This document shows positions 1-8,398 of a stretch of 47,134 nucleotides of DNA, in pieces. A model generated the notes under the pieces. The model was not told where the DNA came from and searched no databases. It saw only the letters and a list, made by a program, of their open reading frames with translations. A program made the position numbers and the translations under genes. Source of the stretch: Candidatus Poribacteria bacterium (GTDB lineage: Bacteria; Poribacteria; WGA-4E; WGA-3G); contig JAGFCA010000164.1 of the NCBI GenBank assembly GCA_022394755.1, forward strand, positions 1-47,134. Direction: 5' to 3'. Each line of letters starts with the position of its first letter. Position 1 is the first letter of the stretch.

Positions 1-1
1 A

Positions 2-106
2 TGGCAAAACAGAAGAAATGAAAAACAGACCAAAACAAGTTGGAGGTTTACTACAGATGATGCACGTATAAAACTAAAACGACTATACCCATCGATTATC
101 ACTTGA
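2..106 (+). CDS. C-terminal tail of a truncated ORF, possibly a transposase
   Basis: An open frame enters from outside the window and runs 34 codons to a TGA at 104-106. The tail is basic and contains WRFTTDDARIKLKRLYP followed by SI. This resembles, from memory, the end of the helix-turn-helix half of IS630-like transposases, but too little is left to be sure. No inverted-repeat end can be assigned because the left part lies outside the window. It could equally be the end of an unrelated gene. Confidence 0.35.
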   Translation, partial: WQNRRNEKQTKTSWRFTTDDARIKLKRLYPSIIT

Positions 107-339
107 CTAAGCACTAGAATTGATTGCTTTTTTTTAAAAAAGTGTTATCATCCAATTAATTTGATACAGTAGTTTATCAAAAATTCTATTATCATTAGAA
201 TCAATTTTAGAGAAAAATGACGGAAACTGCGCTAACCATTACTGGGTAAATACTAATTGATGCTAATGGAGGATTTTCTAACCGCTCCTAATAACAAAAT
301 CTGATTTTCAAACTCACGTTAATGATAGTATTAATTTAC

Positions 340-345
340 TATAAT
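340..345 (+). promoter_or_regulatory. -10 box overlapping the first in-frame ATG of the next gene
   Basis: A perfect TATAAT at 340-345 overlaps the ATG at 344. No good -35 box is visible at 16-18 bp. If used, transcription would begin near 352. That rules out the ATG at 344 and favours the ATGs at 359 or 362. Confidence 0.35.
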
Positions 346-361
346 GAATTTGGGGGGTATG

Positions 362-1054
362 ATGAAACGCTTCATTTTCAACGTTAAATGGTACTTCTAT
401 CTGATAGGTTATATACTGATTATCGGACTTGGTTGTTACTATTGGTATATGAATGAAATCAGTTCCTACAAGATAGAAGATGCAGGATCCACTGATCTAC
501 TTAGACAACAGAATTTGTATCATAATTCTAAAAAAGTTGTTGGAACTACCAAACAGAATAACCAAGATCATAATGGAACAATTGATGAAAAGATGACTCT
601 TGTCACATCAGAGAAGGAAAATCCCAAGAATCTAAATACAGAAGTAAGAAAGTTGTCTGATACTCTTACTGAAACTATCCCAGACACTTCTCTGAAAGGC
701 AGATCAGATGATAAAGTAGCAGTTTCTCCATACGGTTTTGGTCCTTATCCTGATATACCTGTTGGCATGAATTTTATACCTTGGGAAAAGTTGCCAGCGA
801 ATAACGAATTGATACAAAGAGTTCGTATCAAGCTATGGGAAGAAGGGACGCGTTCTGATGGTGGTACAATGGAAAGCGGAATGGTTTTTCCTACGGTCCG
901 TGGTAGAGTTTATCTTCAAGGAGGAAATATGTTCAGCCATCCAGATGATAATCTTAAGTTTATTCGTGGGAGAATTCCAGACCTAACTGGTTTTGATGTA
1001 TATAGTTTTGACGAAGCAATTGAACCATATTCATATCTAAAAATTGAGAGGTAA
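362..1054 (+). CDS. small membrane-anchored protein of unknown function
   Basis: I do not recognise a named family. The frame is open from 344, but a G-rich Shine-Dalgarno-like run at 352-357 and a -10 box over the 344 ATG favour starts at 359 or 362, giving about 230 residues. The N-terminus is basic and then has one hydrophobic helix (about residues 9-28), suggesting an inner-membrane anchor. A polar low-complexity linker follows. The last 110 residues look globular and open with YGFGPYPDIP, then an IPWE segment; I recall similar stretches in hypothetical proteins of Candidatus Poribacteria, which is memory and not a search result. It converges on the caspase-fold gene to its right. Confidence 0.6.
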   Translation: MKRFIFNVKWYFYLIGYILIIGLGCYYWYMNEISSYKIEDAGSTDLLRQQNLYHNSKKVVGTTKQNNQDHNGTIDEKMTLVTSEKENPKNLNTEVRKLSDTLTETIPDTSLKGRSDDKVAVSPYGFGPYPDIPVGMNFIPWEKLPANNELIQRVRIKLWEEGTRSDGGTMESGMVFPTVRGRVYLQGGNMFSHPDDNLKFIRGRIPDLTGFDVYSFDEAIEPYSYLKIER

Positions 1055-1147
1055 AATGAAGTCATAGGATTGATTCTTATGCAAAGTGTTGTATATACTG
1101 AACTCACAGTAATAATTACAGAATTGTTTGGAAGAGAATTTAAAGGA

Positions 1148-2779
1148 CTAACCTTCAGTCTGTTTTAATTTACGAAAACGAAAGTATGTCCAAATACCAG
1201 AAACTATCGCCACAATTAAAAGCACTACTACACCTATAGTAACAATATTCCGCCAAGGATTCATTTGCCACAACCGTTTACTTGCTAACTTGCCTATGGA
1301 AGATCCTTTTACAGCTTTTTGCTTGACTTGTGTCCAATATTTTTTAGCAAGTTCTGGACGATGATAAGCCTCTGCTAACTTGGCAGTCGCTACGAAATAA
1401 TCTATATTTGTTATCTTCCCACTATCAATAGCGTTATGGAAAGCACTAAGCAACATTACCGTTAACTCTGAGGACATAGGTGGAAAATCAGGGGTTTCTT
1501 CAATACCATTTTGAAATGCGTTCACTGCTTTCTGATGTTCACCTCGTTGAAATTCAAATTCTGCTATTTCAAACCAAGACTTCTTAGTTAAGTTAATGGG
1601 TTGTTCAATTGTATCATATCCATCGAATATAAAAGTCGCGGATCCATATAAGAAGTCACCCTGTTTTGCATAAAGGGTGTATTCCTTGTTCGCAGTGAGA
1701 AGACCAGTTGTGCCCCATTCTCCAAAAGAATAAGTCCCATCAACACCTACCTCTGTTTCATACTCAGTTTCAGGGATAGAAACTTTCGTACCAACCACTG
1801 ATGTATCTGAAGGACCAGTTACTGTACCCATAACAGAAATCGGTTTTAGCACCCAAGCTAAATTAACCACTTCACCTTGTGTAAAATTCAACTCAGCTGT
1901 TTTTAATTCTGGTATTGTATATCCAACTTTCTTGATTGAGACATTATATATTCCTTTTTTTATATCCGTCGTAATCAGCTTAGGAGTTTCGCCGGTCTCT
2001 ATTTCATTTATAGATATAGTTGCTCCATCAGGAAAAGATGCTACTCTAATAGCAGGACTTAGTTTAACAAGTGAAGCTTCAACATCTCCTGTTGGAGCAA
2101 GTATAGATTGACCAAATGTGTTTCTTTCTTGAAGTTGTTGATATATTTCAATGATACTGATATGTCGATTTTCATCTGCATCAGTTTTTTCATTGGATAG
2201 AGCACCAATCAATACCTGTATGAAAGAGTTTTTTCCAGTTGTTTCAACAGAATCAGCAGGATGAATTACATTGAGTGCTCCAGTTCCCAGTGTTACTCGA
2301 TTTCCATAGTAAATACCCATATTCTCATCAACAGCATAACCATCAATGATTACGAGTATACGTTTCCTGGAAGTCTGTTTCAACCACCGATTCAATTCTG
2401 CATCTTGTACCGTTTCATCCGAATATGTCGAGAGTAGCATCGCAGTGCTTCCCAATGGTTTTGATACGTCTCCATGAAAGAGAAATACGATATTTTCAAT
2501 GTTGGTAGATTCATTACCGATATCAACTAATGTGTTACGTATTCCATCATAAGATGCGTCCCCACCCATTATGTGCTGTATCCGATACTTTGAGACTTTT
2601 CCAACATTCATGAGTGTTCTACTTAACGCTTCTAATTGCGTACTTGCTCGTTCATCCTCAGTTGTATCCACCATCAACCAATATGTATTCGGATCAATTA
2701 GTTCAGAAGTCGCTGTTGTGATGATAAAAATGAATGTATAGAGTAGTATGATTGTTATTTTCTTGTACTGCTTTTGCAT
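1148..2779 (-). CDS. membrane protein with caspase-like fold, PEGA domain and TPR-like region; probable pseudo-protease
   Basis: Order: signal peptide (1-25), a caspase-like region (30-230), a PEGA domain (246-312; FPDGATISINE, then GIYNVSIKKVGY), a carboxypeptidase-regulatory-like beta domain (about 315-395), TPR-like helices (400-500), a C-terminal helix (about 515-535) and a short basic tail. In the caspase-like region FLFHGD places His102 where the family has its GHG histidine. The strand ILVIIDGYAV ends in Tyr148 where the catalytic Cys of DxC motifs is expected. By eye the peptidase therefore looks inactive, and the protein may be an exported, membrane-tethered scaffold. It lies divergent to the DUF58-macro-DUF4159 genes. 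ATG start; no strong ribosome site. The full length fits a PEGA/TPR envelope protein. Confidence 0.65.
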   Translation of the reverse strand: MQKQYKKITIILLYTFIFIITTATSELIDPNTYWLMVDTTEDERASTQLEALSRTLMNVGKVSKYRIQHIMGGDASYDGIRNTLVDIGNESTNIENIVFLFHGDVSKPLGSTAMLLSTYSDETVQDAELNRWLKQTSRKRILVIIDGYAVDENMGIYYGNRVTLGTGALNVIHPADSVETTGKNSFIQVLIGALSNEKTDADENRHISIIEIYQQLQERNTFGQSILAPTGDVEASLVKLSPAIRVASFPDGATISINEIETGETPKLITTDIKKGIYNVSIKKVGYTIPELKTAELNFTQGEVVNLAWVLKPISVMGTVTGPSDTSVVGTKVSIPETEYETEVGVDGTYSFGEWGTTGLLTANKEYTLYAKQGDFLYGSATFIFDGYDTIEQPINLTKKSWFEIAEFEFQRGEHQKAVNAFQNGIEETPDFPPMSSELTVMLLSAFHNAIDSGKITNIDYFVATAKLAEAYHRPELAKKYWTQVKQKAVKGSSIGKLASKRLWQMNPWRNIVTIGVVVLLIVAIVSGIWTYFRFRKLKQTEG

Positions 2780-3211
2780 ATTCTATTCAAGTCCAATCGT
2801 TGATCATTAAGTTAAATATATGTCTTAGTTAGATGTATTTTACCAGATATAACTGCTATTTTCAAGATTGGAGATTGAGTAAAGTCTTTCCAGAGAAAGA
2901 ATTCAGATGCGATTTATAACACCTTTTTTTGTACTGCCATAGGAAATTTAGACCACAGCCTAATATTAGATTGTGATACAATTACAATCTATTTGAAAGG
3001 AATATCCGATGGCAGTACATTTTTTCTCCTATTATCAATCTCAAGCTTAGAAAAGTACACTATGATTCAGTGATTTTTAGAGTATTCACTTTACTTACAC
3101 ATCCTCATCAGAAGTTTGTCTAAAACTAACAATTAGTGTATACTTCTATACAATAATTCAAGATTATTCACTACAGATACAAACTTGATAAAATTCATTG
3201 AATAAATTCTT
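2780..3211. other. divergent intergenic region
   Basis: There is no gene in these 432 bases, which separate divergent start codons and must hold promoters for both sides. The clear structure is a nested inverted repeat at 2930-3019. No consensus -35/-10 pair stands out for the DUF58 gene, which also lacks a ribosome-binding site. Confidence 0.6.
2930..3019. repeat. nested inverted repeat (11-bp ends plus inner hairpin)
   Basis: TGTACTGCCAT at 2930-2940 is exactly repeated in inverse at 3009-3019. Pairing continues inward with interruptions (2942-2944 with 3005-3007, and 2946-2948 with 3001-3003). Inside is a second perfect hairpin, TAGATTGT (2967-2974) with ACAATCTA (2984-2991). T-runs lie to the left and right on the + strand. 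It could be a small non-autonomous element, a cruciform or a terminator. Confidence 0.6.
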
Positions 3212-4090
3212 ATGTTAACCCCCAATTACCTCAATAAACTTGACCAATTACGTATCCAATCAAGAAAAACTTATAGCGGTAAATACAGAGGTGAAAGAAG
3301 AAGTAAAAACAGAGGAACTGGTATTGAATTTACTGATTATAGACACTACGAACCTGGGGATGATCTACGCTATCTGGATTGGAATGTTTATGCTCGTTTA
3401 GAAAAACCTTTCATTAAGTTATTCCAAGCCGACGAGGAATTATCTGTTTCTATTCTAATCGATATCAGTCAGTCCATGTCTTTTGGGCAACCATCAAAGC
3501 TTGAATACGCAAAACTAATTGCATCTGTATTGGGGTACATCACGCTAACGAATACAGATAGAGTATCAGTATACACCTTATCAGACCAATTATCTAAAGT
3601 CGTACCATCTATTTATGGAAAATCACAGTTCATATGTATAGAAAGAGCACTCTCACCAATACAAGCACAAGGTTTAACGAATCTTAATGTATGTCTAAAA
3701 CATCTATCAAACTTTCAACCTAAGGTAGGGGTGGTAGTAATTGTAAGTGATTTTTTAGATTCAAATGGATACACAGAAGGTATTAGTACTCTTTTAGGTC
3801 GTGGATTTACTGTGTCGTTGATACACCTCCAAAGTAGAGAAGAAATAGAGCTACTTCCACCCGGTGATTGGCAAATAGAAGATTCAGAATCAGGTGAAAA
3901 AAAAGAAATTACTATCAATGATGATACATTCGATTTCTTTCAAGAAGAAATGGAGTCCTTTCGAAATACACTAAAAATTTTCTGCAAACAGAATGCAATT
4001 AATTATCTAAATCTATCAACTCAGATGGAAATTGAATCTGTTATCATCGAAGATTTACTACGGACTGGTGTAGTTGAGTATAAAAACTAA
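3212..4090 (+). CDS. DUF58 family protein (vWA-like)
   Basis: The N-terminal half carries the DUF58 hallmark: GTGIEFTDYRHYEPGDDLRY then LDWN (residues 35-58). Then comes a von Willebrand A-like strand with a MIDAS motif, DISQS (Asp84, Ser86, Ser88). Length (292) is usual for the family. These proteins normally sit next to a MoxR AAA+ ATPase and Bat/vWA genes as a chaperone-like or metal-insertion module. Here no MoxR is present in the window; the next genes are a macro-domain protein (24 bp away) and a DUF4159 protein, the latter a usual partner. No membrane segment is seen, so it is probably cytoplasmic. ATG start without a visible ribosome site. Confidence 0.88.
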   Translation: MLTPNYLNKLDQLRIQSRKTYSGKYRGERRSKNRGTGIEFTDYRHYEPGDDLRYLDWNVYARLEKPFIKLFQADEELSVSILIDISQSMSFGQPSKLEYAKLIASVLGYITLTNTDRVSVYTLSDQLSKVVPSIYGKSQFICIERALSPIQAQGLTNLNVCLKHLSNFQPKVGVVVIVSDFLDSNGYTEGISTLLGRGFTVSLIHLQSREEIELLPPGDWQIEDSESGEKKEITINDDTFDFFQEEMESFRNTLKIFCKQNAINYLNLSTQMEIESVIIEDLLRTGVVEYKN

Positions 4091-4114
4091 CAGACATACA
4101 GAATGGAGTTTAGT

Positions 4115-4657
4115 ATGAAAAAACAGTTTGAGGATATACAGATTGAACTTATTCAAGGGGATATTACAAAAGCAAGTGTCGATGCAATCATTAATGCTGC
4201 TAATAAAGAACTCATAGGTGGTGGCGGTGTAGATGGTGCAATAAGACGTGCTGGTGGTCCAGAGGTCGTAAAAGAATGTGATAATATTAGAGCTACTCAA
4301 GGTGGATGTCCGACTGGTTCAGCTGTTATCACAACTGGCGGAAACCTATTTGCAAAACACATCATACATACTGCCGGTCCAATATGGGAAGGTGGAATTA
4401 AAGATGAACCTACTCTATTGTCAAGCTGTTATAAAGAGAGTCTCTTCTTGGCTGCAAAGAATGAAATAAACTCCATTGCTTTTCCATCAATTAGCACAGG
4501 AATATACGGATACCCTATAAAAAAAGCAGCTCATGTAGCACTCAAAACAATTAAAGAATTAGCTGAAAGCAGACACAAGATACCAACGACGATTCAATTC
4601 ATATTGTTCGATGATATTACCTATAATAATTATGTAGATGTTTTGACAGAACTCTAA
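4115..4657 (+). CDS. macro domain protein, probable O-acetyl-ADP-ribose deacetylase / ADP-ribosyl hydrolase
   Basis: A single macro domain fills the protein. It has the ligand loop NAANKELIGGGGVDGAIRRA, a second glycine loop with GPIW, and the FPSISTGIYGYP motif that binds the diphosphate. These place it in the MacroD/YmdB class, which removes ADP-ribose from proteins or acts on O-acetyl-ADP-ribose. The start at 4115 is chosen over the ATG at 4103 because GGAG at 4105-4108 lies 6 bases upstream of it, giving 180 residues. It sits between DUF58 and DUF4159 genes, an uncommon position suggesting co-transcription with the module. No signal peptide, so cytoplasmic. Confidence 0.9.
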   Translation: MKKQFEDIQIELIQGDITKASVDAIINAANKELIGGGGVDGAIRRAGGPEVVKECDNIRATQGGCPTGSAVITTGGNLFAKHIIHTAGPIWEGGIKDEPTLLSSCYKESLFLAAKNEINSIAFPSISTGIYGYPIKKAAHVALKTIKELAESRHKIPTTIQFILFDDITYNNYVDVLTEL

Positions 4658-4808
4658 AATGTCAATCTGTAATACATATAGCTAACAAAACTTCTTGTAT
4701 TCTATTAATTTTGTTTAATTATCTCTTATTTATTCTAATTGTGACTTACAAGGCTGGAGTTCGCATCCAATACCCATGCAACATTTCAGGTATATATACA
4801 GATGAACT

Positions 4809-4817
4809 TGTTATAAT
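4809..4817 (+). promoter_or_regulatory. extended -10 promoter for the DUF4159 gene
   Basis: TGTTATAAT, a TGn extended -10 with perfect TATAAT at 4812-4817, lies 51 bases before the ATG at 4869. No good -35 is present, as is usual for extended -10 promoters. It lies in the 211-base gap after the macro gene, so the DUF4159 gene may have its own start of transcription. Confidence 0.4.
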
Positions 4818-4868
4818 ACTCCATACATGTTAAAATTTCAATATCTCATAATAGTATAAGGAAGAGAT

Positions 4869-6317
4869 ATGAAATCTAAGATATACCTTGCCCATGAAAA
4901 AAAACGTATTAGGAGATATGCAATATTAATCTCCATCGGTATACATGGTATTGCATTATTATTAATATCAGTTTCCCTCTTAAAACCTATCTTACAATAC
5001 CAAGAAAATAAAATTTATGCTGAAATAATAGATTCTCTTCCTAAAAACAGAATAAGAAAAGATCTACCTAAACCAAAACCAATACATATAGTCGAACGAA
5101 ACCCTTTGACATCTGGTGTAAAAGGTATTACAAACTCAAGTCGAAATCCATTAACACCTAATCCAATTGATAGTATTGATGTTGATTCTACTCTTGATGC
5201 ACCAACGATGATGGAAAACGTTACAAGATTAGCACCAACACCACAATCCATGCTTGAACATAGTAGGATTGATGGTCCCTCTTTATCTACTGGTACGGAT
5301 ACTGCTGAAGATGGAGAAATACCTTCATCCGGTAAAGGTGGTACATCTACGGATCTAACCATTAGGAATAAAGGAAGCTCAGGTTTTGGGAACTTTACAA
5401 AAGGTACAGGTTCTGGTTCTGGGTATGCTGATTTAGATGAAGGTTTTGGAAAACTACCTACATTGAAAGATGAAATTGGAGAGAAGTTAGGTGGTATCAT
5501 CAAAGGGACAGGGGCGGATATAAAAGCACACATACGAATCATCAGACTCAAACACTCTCTGAGTGATTGGTGGCAAGATCCAACCGCTATTCCATCTCTC
5601 ATAAAATGGTTAAAGGAAAATACTACTTCAATACGAGCTGATATGAGTTATGCAGGTGGTGCATTACCTCTAACTGATAAGAAAATTCTGGATGCACCTC
5701 TAATTATAATGACTGGACACGATAAGAATATGACTGTAAATCGAAGACTGATGAGGGATGGGCAAAAAATCACTTCAGGATTTTCTGATGACGAACGCGT
5801 AGCACTGAGAAAGTATGTTCTTGAAAGAGGAGGCACTCTATTCTTTGATGATTGTGGGTTTAAAGCAAGTTTCGCCAACTTAATTAAACAAGAATTACGA
5901 ATGATTTTTCCTGAATACACATTGGAGAAATTGCCATTTGAACATGAAATATATAGAATATACTATAACTTAAAAAAACCTCCTGAAGGTGGAGACCGAT
6001 TCTGGGAAAACGAAAATGTACCACAACCTTCAAAATTCAAATTCCATTGGGGCATATATGTACCCCGTAATCCTGGTGCAAAAAAACAACCAAACCTTAC
6101 ATATAAAGATTCTCAAGGTACGCTAAAAACTACAAATCGTCTCGGAGTGATATTTAACAGAAAAGATTATCTCTGTGCTATGGAGACGGCTGAAATCGAA
6201 TCCAGAACTGCATTACGATTAAGACGATCTACCGATGTATATCGATTTATGACAAATCTTATGATCTATACACTGAAATATGGTGGTAACACAGACCGGT
6301 CTGAATATACTGAATAG
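4869..6317 (+). CDS. DUF4159 protein with a TonB-type N-terminal membrane anchor
   Basis: A basic N-terminus leads into one membrane helix (about 17-39) that reads SIGIHGIALLLIS. Ser22 and His26 are spaced as in the TonB transmembrane helix, where these residues couple to ExbB/ExbD. A KPKP-rich stretch and a long Gly/Ser/Thr linker (about 50-200) follow, as in proteins that cross the periplasm. The C-terminal 260 residues are a DUF4159-type domain (RADMSYAGGALPL, LIIMTGH, RKYVLERGGTLFFDDCG), possibly glutamine-amidotransferase-like in fold. No TonB C-terminal domain is present. AGGAAGAG just before the ATG supports the start. DUF4159 proteins are often encoded with DUF58 proteins, as here. 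The TonB reading is inference from one helix motif. Confidence 0.75.
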   Translation: MKSKIYLAHEKKRIRRYAILISIGIHGIALLLISVSLLKPILQYQENKIYAEIIDSLPKNRIRKDLPKPKPIHIVERNPLTSGVKGITNSSRNPLTPNPIDSIDVDSTLDAPTMMENVTRLAPTPQSMLEHSRIDGPSLSTGTDTAEDGEIPSSGKGGTSTDLTIRNKGSSGFGNFTKGTGSGSGYADLDEGFGKLPTLKDEIGEKLGGIIKGTGADIKAHIRIIRLKHSLSDWWQDPTAIPSLIKWLKENTTSIRADMSYAGGALPLTDKKILDAPLIIMTGHDKNMTVNRRLMRDGQKITSGFSDDERVALRKYVLERGGTLFFDDCGFKASFANLIKQELRMIFPEYTLEKLPFEHEIYRIYYNLKKPPEGGDRFWENENVPQPSKFKFHWGIYVPRNPGAKKQPNLTYKDSQGTLKTTNRLGVIFNRKDYLCAMETAEIESRTALRLRRSTDVYRFMTNLMIYTLKYGGNTDRSEYTE

Positions 6318-6357
6318 TCACGTAAAAATAATACTAATTAATAGAATATTTAATATA

Positions 6358-6386
6358 TTGACAAGACAAATACTAATAAGTATATT
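6358..6386 (+). promoter_or_regulatory. sigma70-type promoter of the MFS gene
   Basis: TTGACA (6358-6363), a 17-bp spacer, then TATATT (6381-6386). Predicted start near 6393, just before AAGGAG at 6398-6403 and the TTG start at 6416. Confidence 0.7.
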
Positions 6387-6415
6387 CTATCCAGCTAAAG
6401 GAGTCATATCATCTT

Positions 6416-7591
6416 TTGGTATCCAATAACTTTAGCCGGACATCCCTAATTCTTCCTATCTATCTTCCAGCGCTACTTCTTTCTACTGGTGCAGGTGTTA
6501 TCTCACCTACATTATCCATTTATATCAAATCATTCGAATTAACATATACAATCACTACTGTTGTAATTGCTGTCAGTGTCATTGGAAATATCCCTGCGGG
6601 TATTTTGGTTGAACGTATCGGTAGACGCCAATCTATGTTACTGGGACTGTTAATGATAGGTATATCAACATTCGTAATGGGTATAGCTCAAAACCTATTT
6701 CATCTTTTTGGAGCACAACTTATAGGGGGTATTGGAAATGCATTATGGATGTTATCCAGACATGCATATATGGCAGATGTAATTCCATTAGCAAAGCGTG
6801 GAAGATCTATCGCACTATTTGGTGGGGTGAATCGAATTGGAACTTTCTTAGGGAAATTCGCTGCAATTTTCTTAGGAACAAATCTACGTATACCGTTTTA
6901 TATTTATGCTGTCATAGCAGTTCTAACTCTAATTATATGTTATTGGTCAATTCCAGAATCAAAACAGAAAGCTCAGATTAAATCAGAGAAACAGGAACCT
7001 TATTTTAAGCAGCTTCTTACGGTTTCTATTCAACATTTCAATATACTGGCTACAGCAGGGGTAGCACAGATTTGCGTCCAAACACTACGTAGAGGATGTC
7101 ATATAATTATTCCTTTATATGGGACTGATAATGTTGGGTTGAACGAAACAGGTGTTAGACAAATAGAAATGATTGCATCTGCAGTTGACATGTCTATGTT
7201 TCCTTTGGCAGGATATCTGATGGATCGGTTTGGAAGAAGATTTGCAACGATACCTGGAATCTTTATTTTTGCAACTGGAATGGTATTAATGCCTTTCACC
7301 AATTCGTTTTTATGGCTTCTGTTCGCGGCAGTTATGATGCGTTTTGGTAATGGTATTGCATCCGGAACAATGATGACTCTGGGTGCTGATTTAGCACCAA
7401 AAGAAGGAACTGGAGAGTTTCTGGGTTTGTGGCGATTAACAGGGGATTTTGGCGGGTCTGCTGGACCAGTAGTCGTTGGAAATATCGCAGATGTTTTTGG
7501 ATTAGGGTATTCAGGTTTTGCTTTAGGAGGAATTGGCTATATGGCAGTAGCCATTTTCCTATGGCTTGTGCCAGAGACATTAAAAAAGTAG
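6416..7591 (+). CDS. major facilitator superfamily transporter
   Basis: A 391-residue protein with about 12 hydrophobic helices and no soluble domain. The loop after helix 2 has the MFS motif-A signature GILVERIGRRQ, and the matching loop in the second half reads GYLMDRFGRRF, as expected for the two-fold MFS repeat. It would act as an inner-membrane secondary transporter; the sequence does not give the substrate. The only supported start is TTG at 6416, 12 bases after AAGGAG, with a near-consensus promoter just upstream. The stop is 5 bp from the 3' end of the convergent tRNA-Leu, leaving no room for a separate terminator. Confidence 0.9.
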   Translation: MVSNNFSRTSLILPIYLPALLLSTGAGVISPTLSIYIKSFELTYTITTVVIAVSVIGNIPAGILVERIGRRQSMLLGLLMIGISTFVMGIAQNLFHLFGAQLIGGIGNALWMLSRHAYMADVIPLAKRGRSIALFGGVNRIGTFLGKFAAIFLGTNLRIPFYIYAVIAVLTLIICYWSIPESKQKAQIKSEKQEPYFKQLLTVSIQHFNILATAGVAQICVQTLRRGCHIIIPLYGTDNVGLNETGVRQIEMIASAVDMSMFPLAGYLMDRFGRRFATIPGIFIFATGMVLMPFTNSFLWLLFAAVMMRFGNGIASGTMMTLGADLAPKEGTGEFLGLWRLTGDFGGSAGPVVVGNIADVFGLGYSGFALGGIGYMAVAIFLWLVPETLKK

Positions 7592-7596
7592 TAATA

Positions 7597-7681
7597 TGCC
7601 GGGAAAGGGACTCGAACCCTTACGCGCATAAAGCACACTAGACCCTGAATCTAGCCTGTCTACCAATTTCAGCATCCCGGC
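7597..7681 (-). tRNA. tRNA-Leu(CAG)
   Basis: Read on the minus strand, the 85-nt gene has a 7-bp acceptor stem (GCCGGGA with TCCCGGC), an A discriminator, a D-arm with GGTAGACAGG, anticodon stem CTAGA/TCTAG around loop TTCAGGG (anticodon CAG, reading CUG), a long variable arm typical of class II tRNAs, and a T-arm with GTTCGAGTC. CCA is not encoded. A near-consensus promoter lies directly upstream. Confidence 0.95.
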
Positions 7682-7695
7682 TTAGCAAGTAAATT

Positions 7696-7724
7696 AGTAT
7701 ACCTACCATCCTTACAGTTGTCAA
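7696..7724 (-). promoter_or_regulatory. sigma70-type promoter of tRNA-Leu
   Basis: On the minus strand TTGACA (7719-7724), a 17-bp spacer, and TATACT (7696-7701). The predicted start is about 8 nt before the mature tRNA 5' end at 7681. Confidence 0.75.
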
Positions 7725-7867
7725 CAGAAAACAGTCATACAAATTGTTACCACTATCAATTCAAATATGTATATGCTATACTTGAAGTTGACCAATATTT
7801 TGTCTACTAAGTTATGAAAACCTTTTAATTCTAAAATCAATTATAAACATCCATAAAATTTACCAGT

Positions 7868-8398
7868 ATGCTTACCATGCGAATTTTTATTTCTTATATA
7901 TTATTTTCTATAATAGGATTACTCGGATGTCAATCAAAAGCTATCCAGATGCTCTTTGAACCGCAAGAATGGGATAACCTGTCAATTGGTAAAGGGGTAA
8001 TCTGTTCTTCGCTTGAAATGATCGATGGAGACATAAAATCAGTTGGTTTTGCATCAGGAAATAGAATAGATATTACACTTCCAACACAAAAAACAATTCA
8101 TAAAATCAGAATTCGTGGAACAAACATATCTAAGGCTGTGGTTTACCATCAATTAAAAGGCAATAAACGGTGGCAAGCACTACTGGAAGTTAAGAATAAT
8201 ATTGGTCCTGATATCGAGATACGTTTGGGGAAAGTAGTACAATCATTAAGAATTTTTGTTACTGGTACACAAGATGATAAACGAAAAGCACCTCAATATT
8301 CTCCACGTTATGGTGAAATCTTGCATAGAAAAGCATTAGGTAAACCTTATATACATGAATTAGAACTATACGGATTAAAATCTAAGGAAATAGAATGA
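7868..8398 (+). CDS. lipoprotein with a discoidin (F5/8C)-like beta domain
   Basis: The N-terminus is a lipoprotein signal ending in the lipobox LLGC, so the mature protein should be lipid-anchored. The remaining 150 residues look like a beta-sandwich of the discoidin or galactose-binding type: a GFASGNRIDITLP strand pair, KIRIRGTNI, and a closing YIHELELYG strand typical of such domains. That suggests carbohydrate or surface binding, but the match is by eye. Start may be 7868 or the ATG at 7877; neither has a ribosome site. The stop overlaps the start of the next gene by 4 bases (ATGA), so the two are translationally coupled. A relation in function to the MBL-cupin protein is likely but not evident. 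Confidence 0.7.
   Translation: MLTMRIFISYILFSIIGLLGCQSKAIQMLFEPQEWDNLSIGKGVICSSLEMIDGDIKSVGFASGNRIDITLPTQKTIHKIRIRGTNISKAVVYHQLKGNKRWQALLEVKNNIGPDIEIRLGKVVQSLRIFVTGTQDDKRKAPQYSPRYGEILHRKALGKPYIHELELYGLKSKEIE

Noticed and set aside
5015..5602. 195-codon minus-strand ORF opposite the DUF4159 gene
   Set aside because: It lies wholly antisense to a gene with clear domains, a ribosome site and a promoter; its composition looks like a mirrored linker.
7429..7641. 70-codon + strand ORF crossing the MFS end and the tRNA
   Set aside because: It runs out of frame through the MFS gene and into a clear tRNA gene on the other strand.
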